This document shows positions 26,743 to 35,246 of a stretch of 64,000 nt of DNA, in pieces. The DNA is from Bacteroidales bacterium UBA3844 (lineage in GTDB: Bacteria > Bacteroidota > Bacteroidia > Bacteroidales > Paludibacteraceae). The notes beneath the pieces were generated by a model. That model searched no databases. It was given only the letters and a program-made list of their open reading frames with translations, and had not been told where the DNA came from. Location of the stretch: the NCBI GenBank assembly GCA_002392915.1, contig DGHQ01000047.1, positions 17,707 to 81,706 on the forward strand, in the 5' to 3' direction. Within the stretch, counting starts at the first letter, position 1, and every line of letters begins with the position of its first letter. The position numbers and the translations under genes are program-made.

Positions 26743-28512
26743 ATGAAAGAGAAGAATAATCTCCTAAGACTAATGGATTATGCCGGAAGTTTCAAATACT
26801 TCACTATCGGTTCTATCGTGCTGTCGGCTGTAAGTGCATGTCTTGCGCTTATGCCGTTTGTGTATATTTGGAAAATAATCGACGAAGTGCTTTCAGTCAT
26901 GCCAGACTATTCAAAAGCCACCAACATCGAAGAATACGGAATGACTGCTGTGAAATACGCGATCAACGCCATGTGTGTATATTTCTGTGCGTTGGGATGC
27001 TCACATGTAGGCGGATTCCGCACTGTCGCCAACATCCGCAAAAGCTGTATGTCGAAAGTGATGCGTCTGCCACTGGGATACATAGAAACCGAGGGAAGCG
27101 GCAAAATACGAAAGATCATAATCGATTCTACCGCGTCGATGGATAATTTTCTTGAACACATAGTTCCCGACCAAACCGTAGCTATAACTACACCCATAGC
27201 AATGATTGCACTACTGATGTATTTCGATTGGAAAATAGGTCTTCTATGCCTTTCTACCATAATCGTTGGATTCCTTATCATGGGATCATTCATGACAGGT
27301 CCGAAACTAAAAAAAGATATGGAGGCATACAACCTGGCACTTGAAAACATGACCAAAGAGGCTGTAGAATATGTCAGAGGTATTCCTGTTGTAAAAACAT
27401 TCGGGCAATCGGTGTTTTCATTCAAAAAACTCAAAAAGGCTATCGACGATTATGCCAAATTCACGATCAGCTACACACAACAATTCCGTATTCCGATGAC
27501 AGCGTTTACGATTGTGATCAACTCTTCTTTTGCAATATTGATTGCCATTGCACTTTACCACAATGTGACTCTATCTGATCATGAACTGCTTACCAACCTG
27601 ATGTTCTACATCATCTTCACTCCTATTATAGCAGTGACACTCAACAAGTTGATGTATTCATCTGAAGCAGGAATGATTGTCAGCAATGCTTTTTCGAGAA
27701 TAGATTCAGTACTCGACGTAGCCGAAATCAAAGAAACAGAAACGCCTCAACTTCCTAAAGACAATTCCGTCGAGTTTCAGAATGTCTCTTTCCGATATGA
27801 CGGTGCGACAAAAAACGCAGTTGATAAAATCTCTATAAAAATTGCAGCTGGTTCGCAAGTGGCATTCGTCGGACCTTCAGGTGGAGGTAAAACTACTTTA
27901 GCAAGCCTTGTCTCCAGATTCTGGGATGTCACGGAAGGCAAAATCTTAATCGGCGACGTAGATGTACGCGACATTCCACAAGCGAAACTGTCAGAAACAG
28001 TGTCGTTTGTCTTCCAAGACAGCAAACTTCTGAAAACATCCATAATGGATAATGTCCGTATCGCCAAACCATCCGCTACAGACCAAGAGGTCTTGGATGT
28101 CATCGAACGTGCACAATGTTCCGACATCATTGCAAAACTTCCTGATGGGGCTAACACCATAATCGGAAGCAAAGGAACTTATCTAAGCGGAGGTGAACAA
28201 CAACGCATTGCAATCGCGCGTACGATGCTGAGAAACGCTCCTATTCTCGTGCTCGACGAAGCGACCGCATTTGCCGACCCAGAAAACGAGGAAAAAGTTT
28301 TGAAGGCGTTTAACGAAATATCAAAAGGCAAAACAGTAATCAAGATAGCTCACCGTCTTTCTACCGTGGTGGACTGCGATCAAATTTTTGTACTCAAGGA
28401 CGGCAAAATCATAGAAAGCGGCAAACATCAGCAACTAATGTCGCAGAACGGCACATATTCAAAGATGTTTGGTGATTATCAGAAGTCGGTGGAATGGAAA
28501 ATTGAGAATTAA
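26743..28512 (+). CDS. ABC transporter, fused permease-ATPase, subunit 1
   Basis: 589 residues. Six transmembrane helices of the exporter type I fold fill the first about 310 residues. The ATPase domain has Walker A VGPSGGGKTT, Q-loop VFQDSKLLKTS, signature LSGGEQQR, Walker B ILVLDEATA and H-loop IAHRLS, so all key residues are present. It is followed after 17 bp by a second such protein, and the two probably form a heterodimer. Pairs of this kind next to MptD-type S components resemble IrtAB/YbtPQ-type transporters, which import siderophores despite the exporter fold; direction here is unproven. Confidence 0.9.
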   Translation: MKEKNNLLRLMDYAGSFKYFTIGSIVLSAVSACLALMPFVYIWKIIDEVLSVMPDYSKATNIEEYGMTAVKYAINAMCVYFCALGCSHVGGFRTVANIRKSCMSKVMRLPLGYIETEGSGKIRKIIIDSTASMDNFLEHIVPDQTVAITTPIAMIALLMYFDWKIGLLCLSTIIVGFLIMGSFMTGPKLKKDMEAYNLALENMTKEAVEYVRGIPVVKTFGQSVFSFKKLKKAIDDYAKFTISYTQQFRIPMTAFTIVINSSFAILIAIALYHNVTLSDHELLTNLMFYIIFTPIIAVTLNKLMYSSEAGMIVSNAFSRIDSVLDVAEIKETETPQLPKDNSVEFQNVSFRYDGATKNAVDKISIKIAAGSQVAFVGPSGGGKTTLASLVSRFWDVTEGKILIGDVDVRDIPQAKLSETVSFVFQDSKLLKTSIMDNVRIAKPSATDQEVLDVIERAQCSDIIAKLPDGANTIIGSKGTYLSGGEQQRIAIARTMLRNAPILVLDEATAFADPENEEKVLKAFNEISKGKTVIKIAHRLSTVVDCDQIFVLKDGKIIESGKHQQLMSQNGTYSKMFGDYQKSVEWKIEN

Positions 28513-28529
28513 AATTCATATTTATAACT

Positions 28530-30179
28530 ATGACAAATTTCAAACAAAAATATGCCCTGTCAGACGAGGGGGCAAAAGGAATGGCAGTAGCGTCGATCGC
28601 AAATATTTTTTACAATTTGGCTCTGTTCTCACCAGTCGCATTGCTTTACTTTTTGGTGAAAGACATGTTGGGCGGAACCATTGAAGGCAAATCTACATTC
28701 TATATCTCAGGCATTTGCGCATGGGTCGTGATTATGGCTATAACAACCGTCATCCAATACAACACCTGCTATTTCTCAACATACAAAGAAAGCGGTATCA
28801 GACGTATTTCATTGGCGGAAAAACTTCGTCGCCTGCCATTATCATTTTTCTCAAAGAAAGACAGTGCGGATCTTACATCCACGATCATGGACGACGCCGC
28901 GCAAATTGAGCAAGCATCGTCTCACTTTATACCACAAGTGATCGGATCCATAGCAAGTTCATGCATATTGGCTGTATTTCTCATCTTCATAAACTGGAAA
29001 ATGGCTTTAGCTGCAGTTTGGACACTACCTATTTGTCTGTTGATTGTGGCATTTTCACGTAGAGTTCAGCAACGTCTGGGTAGAAAACAGAGTGTTGCAC
29101 AAATAGAGATGACAGAAAAAATTCAGGAATGTTTAGAGACAATACGTGATCTACGTCAGAATAACGAACAAGACAGCTATTATACAGAGGTCAAAGACAA
29201 AATCCACACGTTGGAAAAACGTAAGTTGTGGAGCGAACTCGGCACAGGACTTTTTGTCTGCAACGCAGAAATGATTTTGAAATTCTGTATTGCCACCACA
29301 GCCCTTGTCGGAGCTATGCTTCTGAAATCAGGAGAATTGGGAGTGTTGGAATACTTCTTCTTTCTGATTATGGCATCCCGACTTTATGATCCTCTGTTGG
29401 TATCACTCGAACATTTTGCCGCTATAATAGCTCTCGACGTAAATAGTGACCGTCTAAACGAGATTCTCCTACACAAAGAGCAAACAGGATCGGAGGAACT
29501 TAAAGTGAACGGTGGAGATATTGTATTCGACAATGTCAAGTTCTCATACCAAGACGGTAAAAAAATTCTCGACGGTGTTTCATTCACAGCCAAACAAGGA
29601 GAAGTCACAGCATTAATCGGTCCTTCTGGAAGTGGCAAAACCACTGTTTCTCGCCTTGCAGCAAGATTCTGGGATATTGATTCCGGCAAAATAACTGTAG
29701 GTGGACAGGATATTTCTAAGGTTGATCCAGAAACACTGATGAACCTTTACTCAATTGTGTTCCAGGATGTAACTCTATTTAACAACACCATTATGGAAAA
29801 TATCCGTATCGGCGACAAAAACGCTACAGACGATCAAGTGAAACAAGCCGCCGCATTAGCCAACTGTACTGAATTTATTGAACAATTACCAGACAAATGG
29901 GATACCGTAATCGGTGAAAATGGAAAGAAACTCTCAGGCGGAGAGCGTCAGCGTATATCAATAGCACGTGCATTTCTTAAAAATGCCCCAATAATTCTTT
30001 TGGACGAGGCTTCCGCATCTCTTGATGTTGAAAACGAGACTCTTATACAACAGTCCATTTCAAAACTCATCAAAGGAAAAACAGTGTTGGTAATCGCACA
30101 TAGATTGAGAACCATTGCTGGTGCGGACAAAATCATTACAATTAAAGATGGAAAGGCTCATGTTGAGATGAAAGGTTAA
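28530..30179 (+). CDS. ABC transporter, fused permease-ATPase, subunit 2
   Basis: 549 residues. Exporter-type transmembrane domain followed by an ATPase with Walker A IGPSGSGKTTV, Q-loop VFQDVTLFNNT, signature LSGGERQR, Walker B IILLDEASASLD and H-loop IAHRL. All catalytic motifs are intact, so both halves of the predicted heterodimer could hydrolyse ATP. Last gene of the S component / reductase / ABC cluster; a copy of the dispersed repeat element follows. Confidence 0.9.
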   Translation: MTNFKQKYALSDEGAKGMAVASIANIFYNLALFSPVALLYFLVKDMLGGTIEGKSTFYISGICAWVVIMAITTVIQYNTCYFSTYKESGIRRISLAEKLRRLPLSFFSKKDSADLTSTIMDDAAQIEQASSHFIPQVIGSIASSCILAVFLIFINWKMALAAVWTLPICLLIVAFSRRVQQRLGRKQSVAQIEMTEKIQECLETIRDLRQNNEQDSYYTEVKDKIHTLEKRKLWSELGTGLFVCNAEMILKFCIATTALVGAMLLKSGELGVLEYFFFLIMASRLYDPLLVSLEHFAAIIALDVNSDRLNEILLHKEQTGSEELKVNGGDIVFDNVKFSYQDGKKILDGVSFTAKQGEVTALIGPSGSGKTTVSRLAARFWDIDSGKITVGGQDISKVDPETLMNLYSIVFQDVTLFNNTIMENIRIGDKNATDDQVKQAAALANCTEFIEQLPDKWDTVIGENGKKLSGGERQRISIARAFLKNAPIILLDEASASLDVENETLIQQSISKLIKGKTVLVIAHRLRTIAGADKIITIKDGKAHVEMKG

Positions 30180-30198
30180 AAAGCTGTTTATCCTATTT

Positions 30199-30336
30199 GA
30201 GGATTGTTAAGGGCGGAACTACCTAACCACACCACATCTGCGAGTTCATAAGAACGAGCGCTCATATTTTTATTATGGGCTCGCCTTCGGCTCGCACTTT
30301 GGAAGGGGTTAGGGAGTTCCGCCCTTAACTATCCTC
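30199..30336. repeat. Dispersed palindromic intergenic element, copy B (inverted pair)
   Basis: A reverse unit (30199-30263; hairpin GTTC-ATAA-GAAC at 30244-30255) and a forward unit (30278-30336; hairpin GCC-TTC-GGC at 30283-30291) face each other. Both ends carry the GAGGAT(T/A)GTTAAGGGCGGAA type terminus. It fills most of the gap between the ABC and FKBP genes, which are convergent. Confidence 0.8.
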
Positions 30337-30382
30337 GAAAATCAGTTGCTAAATTGGAAGGAGTCTTAATTATTTTAATCTG

Positions 30383-30913
30383 TTATTTGTCCAATTTCTT
30401 GACTCCAAGCAACTTGACATTGAATTTTACCGCAGAATACGGATTCACCGTCACCTTCATCTTTGGTTCACGACTCACGCCTTCATAAGCAATTGTTCCG
30501 TATGCTAGATAGTATGGTGAATAGAAGTCAAAATCAGAGCCTACTGTCATATATTTGACGCCCTCCACCAATGCTTTCACCTGTCCATGCATAGACGTTC
30601 TGATCGTATCGTATCTAAACTCATTCTGCTTATTCTCAATCTTGTTGCCAGTCACAACAGCATAAATTGTATCACCATCTTCGGGACGGATTCCTGTAGG
30701 GTTTAATGTGTTGACTTTGATCAACAATCCGCTTGCTGACTCGGTTATGCCCTCTTCTGCCCTTTTCTCCATCAAAAACTTCTCTCCATATTCTTTGTTC
30801 TCTTGATATGAATTAAGTTTTGCAGTATCTTCATCATCGTCGTCGTCACATGAAGAAAATATAGATGCCACAAAAAGTGGTGTAGCTATTGCCAATAATA
30901 ATCTGATATTCAT
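30383..30913 (-). CDS. FKBP-like peptidyl-prolyl isomerase lipoprotein, probably surface-exposed
   Basis: 176 residues. Lipobox SIFSSC with the lipid Cys at about 22, followed directly by DDDDDED, the acidic pattern of the Bacteroidota lipoprotein export signal, so it is likely displayed on the outer membrane surface. The FKBP fold is recognisable from SGLLIKVNT, YDTIRTSMHGQVKALVEGVKYMTVGSD, DFYSPYYLAYG and AVKFNVKLLGV. Several active-site aromatic residues of FKBP are not evident, so isomerase activity is uncertain. It is the last gene of a minus-strand operon, 7 bp after the O-methyltransferase. Confidence 0.78.
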   Translation of the reverse strand: MNIRLLLAIATPLFVASIFSSCDDDDDEDTAKLNSYQENKEYGEKFLMEKRAEEGITESASGLLIKVNTLNPTGIRPEDGDTIYAVVTGNKIENKQNEFRYDTIRTSMHGQVKALVEGVKYMTVGSDFDFYSPYYLAYGTIAYEGVSREPKMKVTVNPYSAVKFNVKLLGVKKLDK

Positions 30914-30920
30914 AATATTC

Positions 30921-31565
30921 CTATTTAATTTTTCTAATCAATGTCATTCCGTCACGCAACGGCACCATAGTGACGAAGAATCTGTCGTCGGCACAAACCG
31001 AATCGTTGAACTTCTTTATGCCTGCCGTCTGGGCATCGTTTCTGTCCTCTTCCAACACATGTCCGTCCCACAAAGTATTGTCGGCGATGATCAACCCTCC
31101 CATTTTCATCTTAGGATAGACTGCTTCCAAATACTCCATATAATGACGTTTGTTACCATCCATAAAGCAGACGTCAAACTCTCCTTCCATCTGCGGTATC
31201 AGTTTCGCAGCGTCTCCAATATGGAAATGGACTTTCTTACCAACATCTCCGGCTCTGTCGAATCCGTTGAGTATCAACTCTTCCAGTTCATCATTGATGT
31301 CGATGGTATGCACTTCTCCATCCTCAGGCAATGCCTCTGCCATGCAAAGCGCGGAATATCCGGTGAAAGTGCCAATCTCCACGACTCTTTTTGCTCCCGT
31401 CATCGCACAGAACATCTTCAGCAATCGTCCCTGCAAATGACCCGAAAGCATGCGCGGCTTGAGTGTATATAAATTTGTATCACGCACGAGCTTTTTCAAA
31501 AAATCTGGTTCCGGCTCGATGTGAGACGTTATATAATTTTCTATTTCCTGGCTGAAAATATCCAT
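30921..31565 (-). CDS. Class I SAM-dependent O-methyltransferase (caffeoyl-CoA OMT family)
   Basis: 214 residues. SAM-binding motifs: VVEIGTFTGYSALCMAEALP (motif I), HTIDINDE, FDVCFMDGNKRHY (metal-ligand aspartate) and GGLIIADNTLWDG. This is the small Mg-dependent O-methyltransferase family found in most Bacteroidota, usually of unknown substrate. Located in the operon between the pseudouridine synthase and the FKBP lipoprotein. Confidence 0.9.
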   Translation of the reverse strand: MDIFSQEIENYITSHIEPEPDFLKKLVRDTNLYTLKPRMLSGHLQGRLLKMFCAMTGAKRVVEIGTFTGYSALCMAEALPEDGEVHTIDINDELEELILNGFDRAGDVGKKVHFHIGDAAKLIPQMEGEFDVCFMDGNKRHYMEYLEAVYPKMKMGGLIIADNTLWDGHVLEEDRNDAQTAGIKKFNDSVCADDRFFVTMVPLRDGMTLIRKIK

Positions 31566-31608
31566 CCTCCTAGAATAAATTAAGAATTAACAGTTAAGAA
31601 TTAACTCC

Positions 31609-32298
31609 CTATCGTTCTTCTTCGACCGCCAATCGTTCCAACTCTTTCCATAAATTGTCGTCTGGAACAGGAGCCACCACCTTTATCTCTTTTTTCGACA
31701 CTGGATGGATAAACTCAATCGAACGAGCATGGAGTGAAATTCCACCATCTGGATTGGAACGTGGAAAACCATATTTTAGGTCTCCTTTGATTGGCGAACC
31801 GATGTTTGCCAACTGGCATCGAATCTGATGATGACGTCCCGTCGACAAATCGACTTCCAGCAAAGTATAATTGTCTGATTTTGCGATCGTACGATAGGAA
31901 AGTATAGCCTCTTTAGCATCCTTCACCCCTTTGCCGACAACAAAACTTTTGTTCTGCTTTTCATTGCGTTTCAGATAATTGACCAGCCTGCCCTCTTCCT
32001 CTTTGGGAGCATTCTTCACTACCGCCCAATAAAGCTTCTTCACATCGTGCTTTGCAAACATATCGCAAAGACGGGAGAGAGCCTTGCTTGTCTTGGCAAA
32101 AACCACCACTCCACTTGTAGGACGGTCAAGCCTGTGAGCCACACCGACGAAGACATTGCCTGGCTTGGCATACTTCTCCTTTATATATGCCGCAATCTGC
32201 TCGCCAAGAGTCGTGTCGCCGGTCTTGTCGCCCTGCACAATCTCTCTGCAAGTCTTGTTTACAATGATTATATGGTTATCTTCGTACAATACCTCCAT
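31609..32298 (-). CDS. RluA-family RNA pseudouridine synthase
   Basis: 229 residues. The catalytic motif HRLDRPTSGVVVFAKT contains the aspartate nucleophile, and DLSTGRHHQIRCQL is the family's second conserved block. There is no N-terminal S4 domain, unlike RluC/RluD, so it belongs to the short single-domain group. It converts uridine to pseudouridine in an RNA not identifiable from sequence alone. Lies 8 bp downstream of rlmB, consistent with an rRNA-modification operon. Confidence 0.93.
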   Translation of the reverse strand: MEVLYEDNHIIIVNKTCREIVQGDKTGDTTLGEQIAAYIKEKYAKPGNVFVGVAHRLDRPTSGVVVFAKTSKALSRLCDMFAKHDVKKLYWAVVKNAPKEEEGRLVNYLKRNEKQNKSFVVGKGVKDAKEAILSYRTIAKSDNYTLLEVDLSTGRHHQIRCQLANIGSPIKGDLKYGFPRSNPDGGISLHARSIEFIHPVSKKEIKVVAPVPDDNLWKELERLAVEEER

Positions 32299-32306
32299 AG
32301 CGGATT

Positions 32307-33050
32307 TTACTTTTGACGCTGACGTATAGACTCGTAAATCATCACTCCTGCCGCAACAGACACGTTAAGTGATGAAATTTTTCCGTTGATTGGAATCTTC
32401 ACCAAGTCGTCGCACAATCTTATGATCTCAGGCGACACTCCTGTATCCTCAGCCCCCATGACGATTGCCAACGGACCTGTCAGATTTGTATCTGTGTAGA
32501 CTTTATCTCCTTTCTCCGTGGCTGCGACGACGCGTACTCCACTGGCTTTCAGGTATTTCACCGTCTGCACAAGATTCTTCTCCTTACATACAGGCAATGT
32601 GTGCAGTGCACCCGCCGATGTCTTGATTGCATCCGCACCCACACTGACGCTTCCACGGAACGGAATCACAATCGCGTCGACTCCGGCACACTCGCAAGTA
32701 CGCGCGATAGCACCGAAATTTCTTACGTCTGTCACTCCATCCAATATAATAAAGAAAGGATCCTTTCCCTCCTCAAATATATTCTGCACAAGATCCTCAA
32801 CCCTCTGATAATGAGTGCTGCTGATGAAAGCAATAGCTCCCTGATGATTCTTGCGGGTATATTTATTGATTCTCTCAAGAGGCACACGCTGCACCTGAAT
32901 CAACGGATGTGAACGAAGGACTTCGAAAAGTTCGTGCGACAACTCACTCTGAAGATCCTTCTTCAATATGATTTTGTCAATCTCCTTATCCGACTCGATC
33001 GCTTCTATGATCGCGCGGATTCCAAATATCATTTCATTCTCTTTCATCAC
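32307..33050 (-). CDS. rlmB: 23S rRNA (guanosine-2'-O-)-methyltransferase RlmB
   Basis: 247 residues. SpoU-type trefoil-knot methyltransferase: N-terminal substrate-binding domain (FGIRAIIEAI) and motifs 1-3 (GVTDVRNFGAIARTCE; IVMGAEDTGVSPE; IPINGKISSLNVSVAAGV). It methylates G2251 of the 23S rRNA peptidyl-transferase P-loop in characterised homologues. Its start codon overlaps the stop of the ABC-F gene by 4 bp. Confidence 0.95.
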   Translation of the reverse strand: MMKENEMIFGIRAIIEAIESDKEIDKIILKKDLQSELSHELFEVLRSHPLIQVQRVPLERINKYTRKNHQGAIAFISSTHYQRVEDLVQNIFEEGKDPFFIILDGVTDVRNFGAIARTCECAGVDAIVIPFRGSVSVGADAIKTSAGALHTLPVCKEKNLVQTVKYLKASGVRVVAATEKGDKVYTDTNLTGPLAIVMGAEDTGVSPEIIRLCDDLVKIPINGKISSLNVSVAAGVMIYESIRQRQK

Positions 33051-34978
33051 TGTTCATTCTTTAATTTTTCGAGTTCCTCCGTCAGGATTTCCCATTCGTA
33101 CATCTTTTCATCAAGGCTTTTCTTAGCCTTTTCATATTGTGTCAGCAAATCAGCATCAGTATCTCCTTCCGCCAATTTTGCTTCAATTTCTGCAATTTTG
33201 TTCTCTAGTTTTGTCACCTCAGCCTCGTTGTCGGCAACCGCTTTTTCTGCCTTTCTGACCTGCTTCTGCTTCTCCTTCTGAGCCTCATAAGAAAGTTTGC
33301 CTTCTGTCGGAGCCTTAGCAGCGACGGTGTTGTCTGCAACTTGTTTCTTCACCTCCAGCTCCTGAAGACTATCCATCTGCTTTGTCTTTAGAAAGTCATA
33401 GATTCCACCGAGATGTTCCACCACCTTATGGTTGGCAAACTCATACGTTTTCTCCACCAATCCATCGAGGAATTCACGGTCGTGCGAAACGACAATCACT
33501 GTGCCGTCGAATGCCTTTATCGCCTCCTTCAGGACATCTTTAGTACGCATGTCCAAATGGTTGGTCGGCTCATCGAGTACAAGGAAGTTGACTGGCTCTA
33601 AAAGCAGACGAATCATCGCCAAACGAGTTCTTTCTCCTCCCGACAACACTTTCACCTTCTTCTCAGACGCCTCTCCGCCAAACATGAACGCGCCAAGAAT
33701 ATCCTTGATTTTAGTGCGGATTTCTCCAGTAGCCACATAATCGATAGTGTCGAACACTGTCAACTCGCCATCCAGCAAAGATGCCTGATTCTGCGCGAAG
33801 TATCCAATCTTAACCAAATGACCGAGTTTCAATTCGCCATCATAGTCGATTTGGTTCATGATACATTTCACAAGCGTAGACTTACCTTCACCGTTCTTGC
33901 CGACAAAAGCTACTTTCTCACCACGTTTGATGCAGATGTCGATATTGTCGAGCACCACATGGTCGCCATACTTCTTGGTAAGGTTCTTAGCCTCCACACT
34001 CACCGACCCGCTGTGTGGAGCAGGTGGAAATTTCAAGTGTAGAGCAGCGTTATCCTCCTCGTCGACCTCGATTCTCTCGATTTTTTCAAGCTGCTTTATA
34101 CGGCTCTGCACCTGCACACTCTTCGTCGCCTTGTAACGGAATCTCTCAATAAATTCCTCAGTGTCTGCGATTTGCTTCTGCTGATTCTCATACGCGCGAA
34201 GCTGTTGCTCGCGTCTCTCCTTGCGAAGCTGCACATAGTGAGAATAGTTTACCTTATAATCGTAGATATGACCAAGGGAAATCTCGATAGTACGGTTTGT
34301 GACATTATCAATGAATGCGCGGTCGTGTGAAACGAGCACAACAGCACAACCTGATGATTTCAGAAAATTCTCAAGCCACCAGATAGATTCGATATCCAAA
34401 TGGTTGGTAGGCTCGTCGAGAAGCAACACGTCGGGACGTTGCAAAAGAATCTTTGCCAATTCGATACGCATACGCCATCCACCGCTGAACTCGCTTGTCT
34501 GACGGTTGAAATCCTCGCGAGTGAATCCAAGTCCACAAAGAGTACGCTCTATCTCTCCTATATAATTTCCTCCACCAAGAATGGCAAGTTTCTCATTAGC
34601 CTCAGTAAGACGGTCGATCAACTGATGATACGATTCACTCTCATAATCAGTACGTTCGGCAAGTTCAGCCCCAAGTTTGTCGATTTTTGCCTGAAGATCG
34701 GAGACGTGGGAGAAAGCCTTCTCAGTCTCCTGCATGACAGTACAATCATCGTTGTGGATCATATGCTGAGGAAGATAACCGATAGTGGTCTCCTTTGGCA
34801 CAGACACCGAACCCTTTGATGGATTTTGCAAGCCAGCAAAGATTTTCAACATAGTCGATTTGCCAGCGCCATTTTTACCAACAAGAGCGATGCGGTCTTT
34901 GTCGTTGACCACAAAAGATATATCATCTAACAGAGTGAAGCCACCAAACTCAACAGTGACTTGGTTTACAGAAATCAT
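33047..34978 (-). CDS. ABC-F family ribosome-associated ATPase
   Basis: 643 residues with two ABC ATPase domains and no transmembrane segments. Domain 1 has GKNGAGKSTMLK and VLLLDEPTNHLDIESI; domain 2 has GKNGEGKSTLVK, LSGGERTR and FLVLDEPTNHLDM; a linker of charged helices (ERFRYKATKSVQVQSRIKQL) joins them, and a coiled coil ends the protein. ABC-F proteins bind the ribosomal E site and modulate translation; this one looks like the Uup/YdiF-type housekeeping form rather than a resistance factor. It heads an operon with rlmB, the pseudouridine synthase, the O-methyltransferase and the FKBP gene. Confidence 0.93.
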   Translation of the reverse strand: MISVNQVTVEFGGFTLLDDISFVVNDKDRIALVGKNGAGKSTMLKIFAGLQNPSKGSVSVPKETTIGYLPQHMIHNDDCTVMQETEKAFSHVSDLQAKIDKLGAELAERTDYESESYHQLIDRLTEANEKLAILGGGNYIGEIERTLCGLGFTREDFNRQTSEFSGGWRMRIELAKILLQRPDVLLLDEPTNHLDIESIWWLENFLKSSGCAVVLVSHDRAFIDNVTNRTIEISLGHIYDYKVNYSHYVQLRKERREQQLRAYENQQKQIADTEEFIERFRYKATKSVQVQSRIKQLEKIERIEVDEEDNAALHLKFPPAPHSGSVSVEAKNLTKKYGDHVVLDNIDICIKRGEKVAFVGKNGEGKSTLVKCIMNQIDYDGELKLGHLVKIGYFAQNQASLLDGELTVFDTIDYVATGEIRTKIKDILGAFMFGGEASEKKVKVLSGGERTRLAMIRLLLEPVNFLVLDEPTNHLDMRTKDVLKEAIKAFDGTVIVVSHDREFLDGLVEKTYEFANHKVVEHLGGIYDFLKTKQMDSLQELEVKKQVADNTVAAKAPTEGKLSYEAQKEKQKQVRKAEKAVADNEAEVTKLENKIAEIEAKLAEGDTDADLLTQYEKAKKSLDEKMYEWEILTEELEKLKNEQ

Positions 34979-34999
34979 CTATATAAATTTATTTTTGTG

Positions 35000-35007
35000 C
35001 AAAAATA
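35000..35007 (-). promoter_or_regulatory. -7 promoter element for the ABC-F operon
   Basis: Minus-strand TATTTTTG, 22 bp before the ATG at 34978. Confidence 0.5.
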
Positions 35008-35192
35008 ACAAAATTATAGTGAAATTCATTTATATAGACGTTGCTATTGTTCATAAAGTTTCAAACATACGAATTTTAGATTTACAACGGGTCAGTTATG
35101 AGAGAATGGCATCGCAGAGAAATCACAAATGAGGAAGCCGAAGAAATCGAAGCGAATAAAGATACATGGTGATGTTCTGATATTACACAATA

Positions 35193-35218
35193 AAAACGCC
35201 CCTATCAAGAGGCGTTTT
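35193..35218 (-). terminator. Terminator after the Na/Pi symporter gene
   Basis: AAAACGCC (35193-35200) pairs with GGCGTTTT (35211-35218); A/T runs on both sides allow function in either direction. Confidence 0.85.
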
Positions 35219-35246
35219 ATTTAGCATTCAGCATTTATATTGCTTT

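Noticed and set aside
35098..35172. 24-codon ORF beginning MREWHRREITNEEAEEIEAN
   Set aside because: Short and between two divergent-from-terminator regions; it looks peptide-like but there is no promoter or family to support it, so it may be a fragment or chance.
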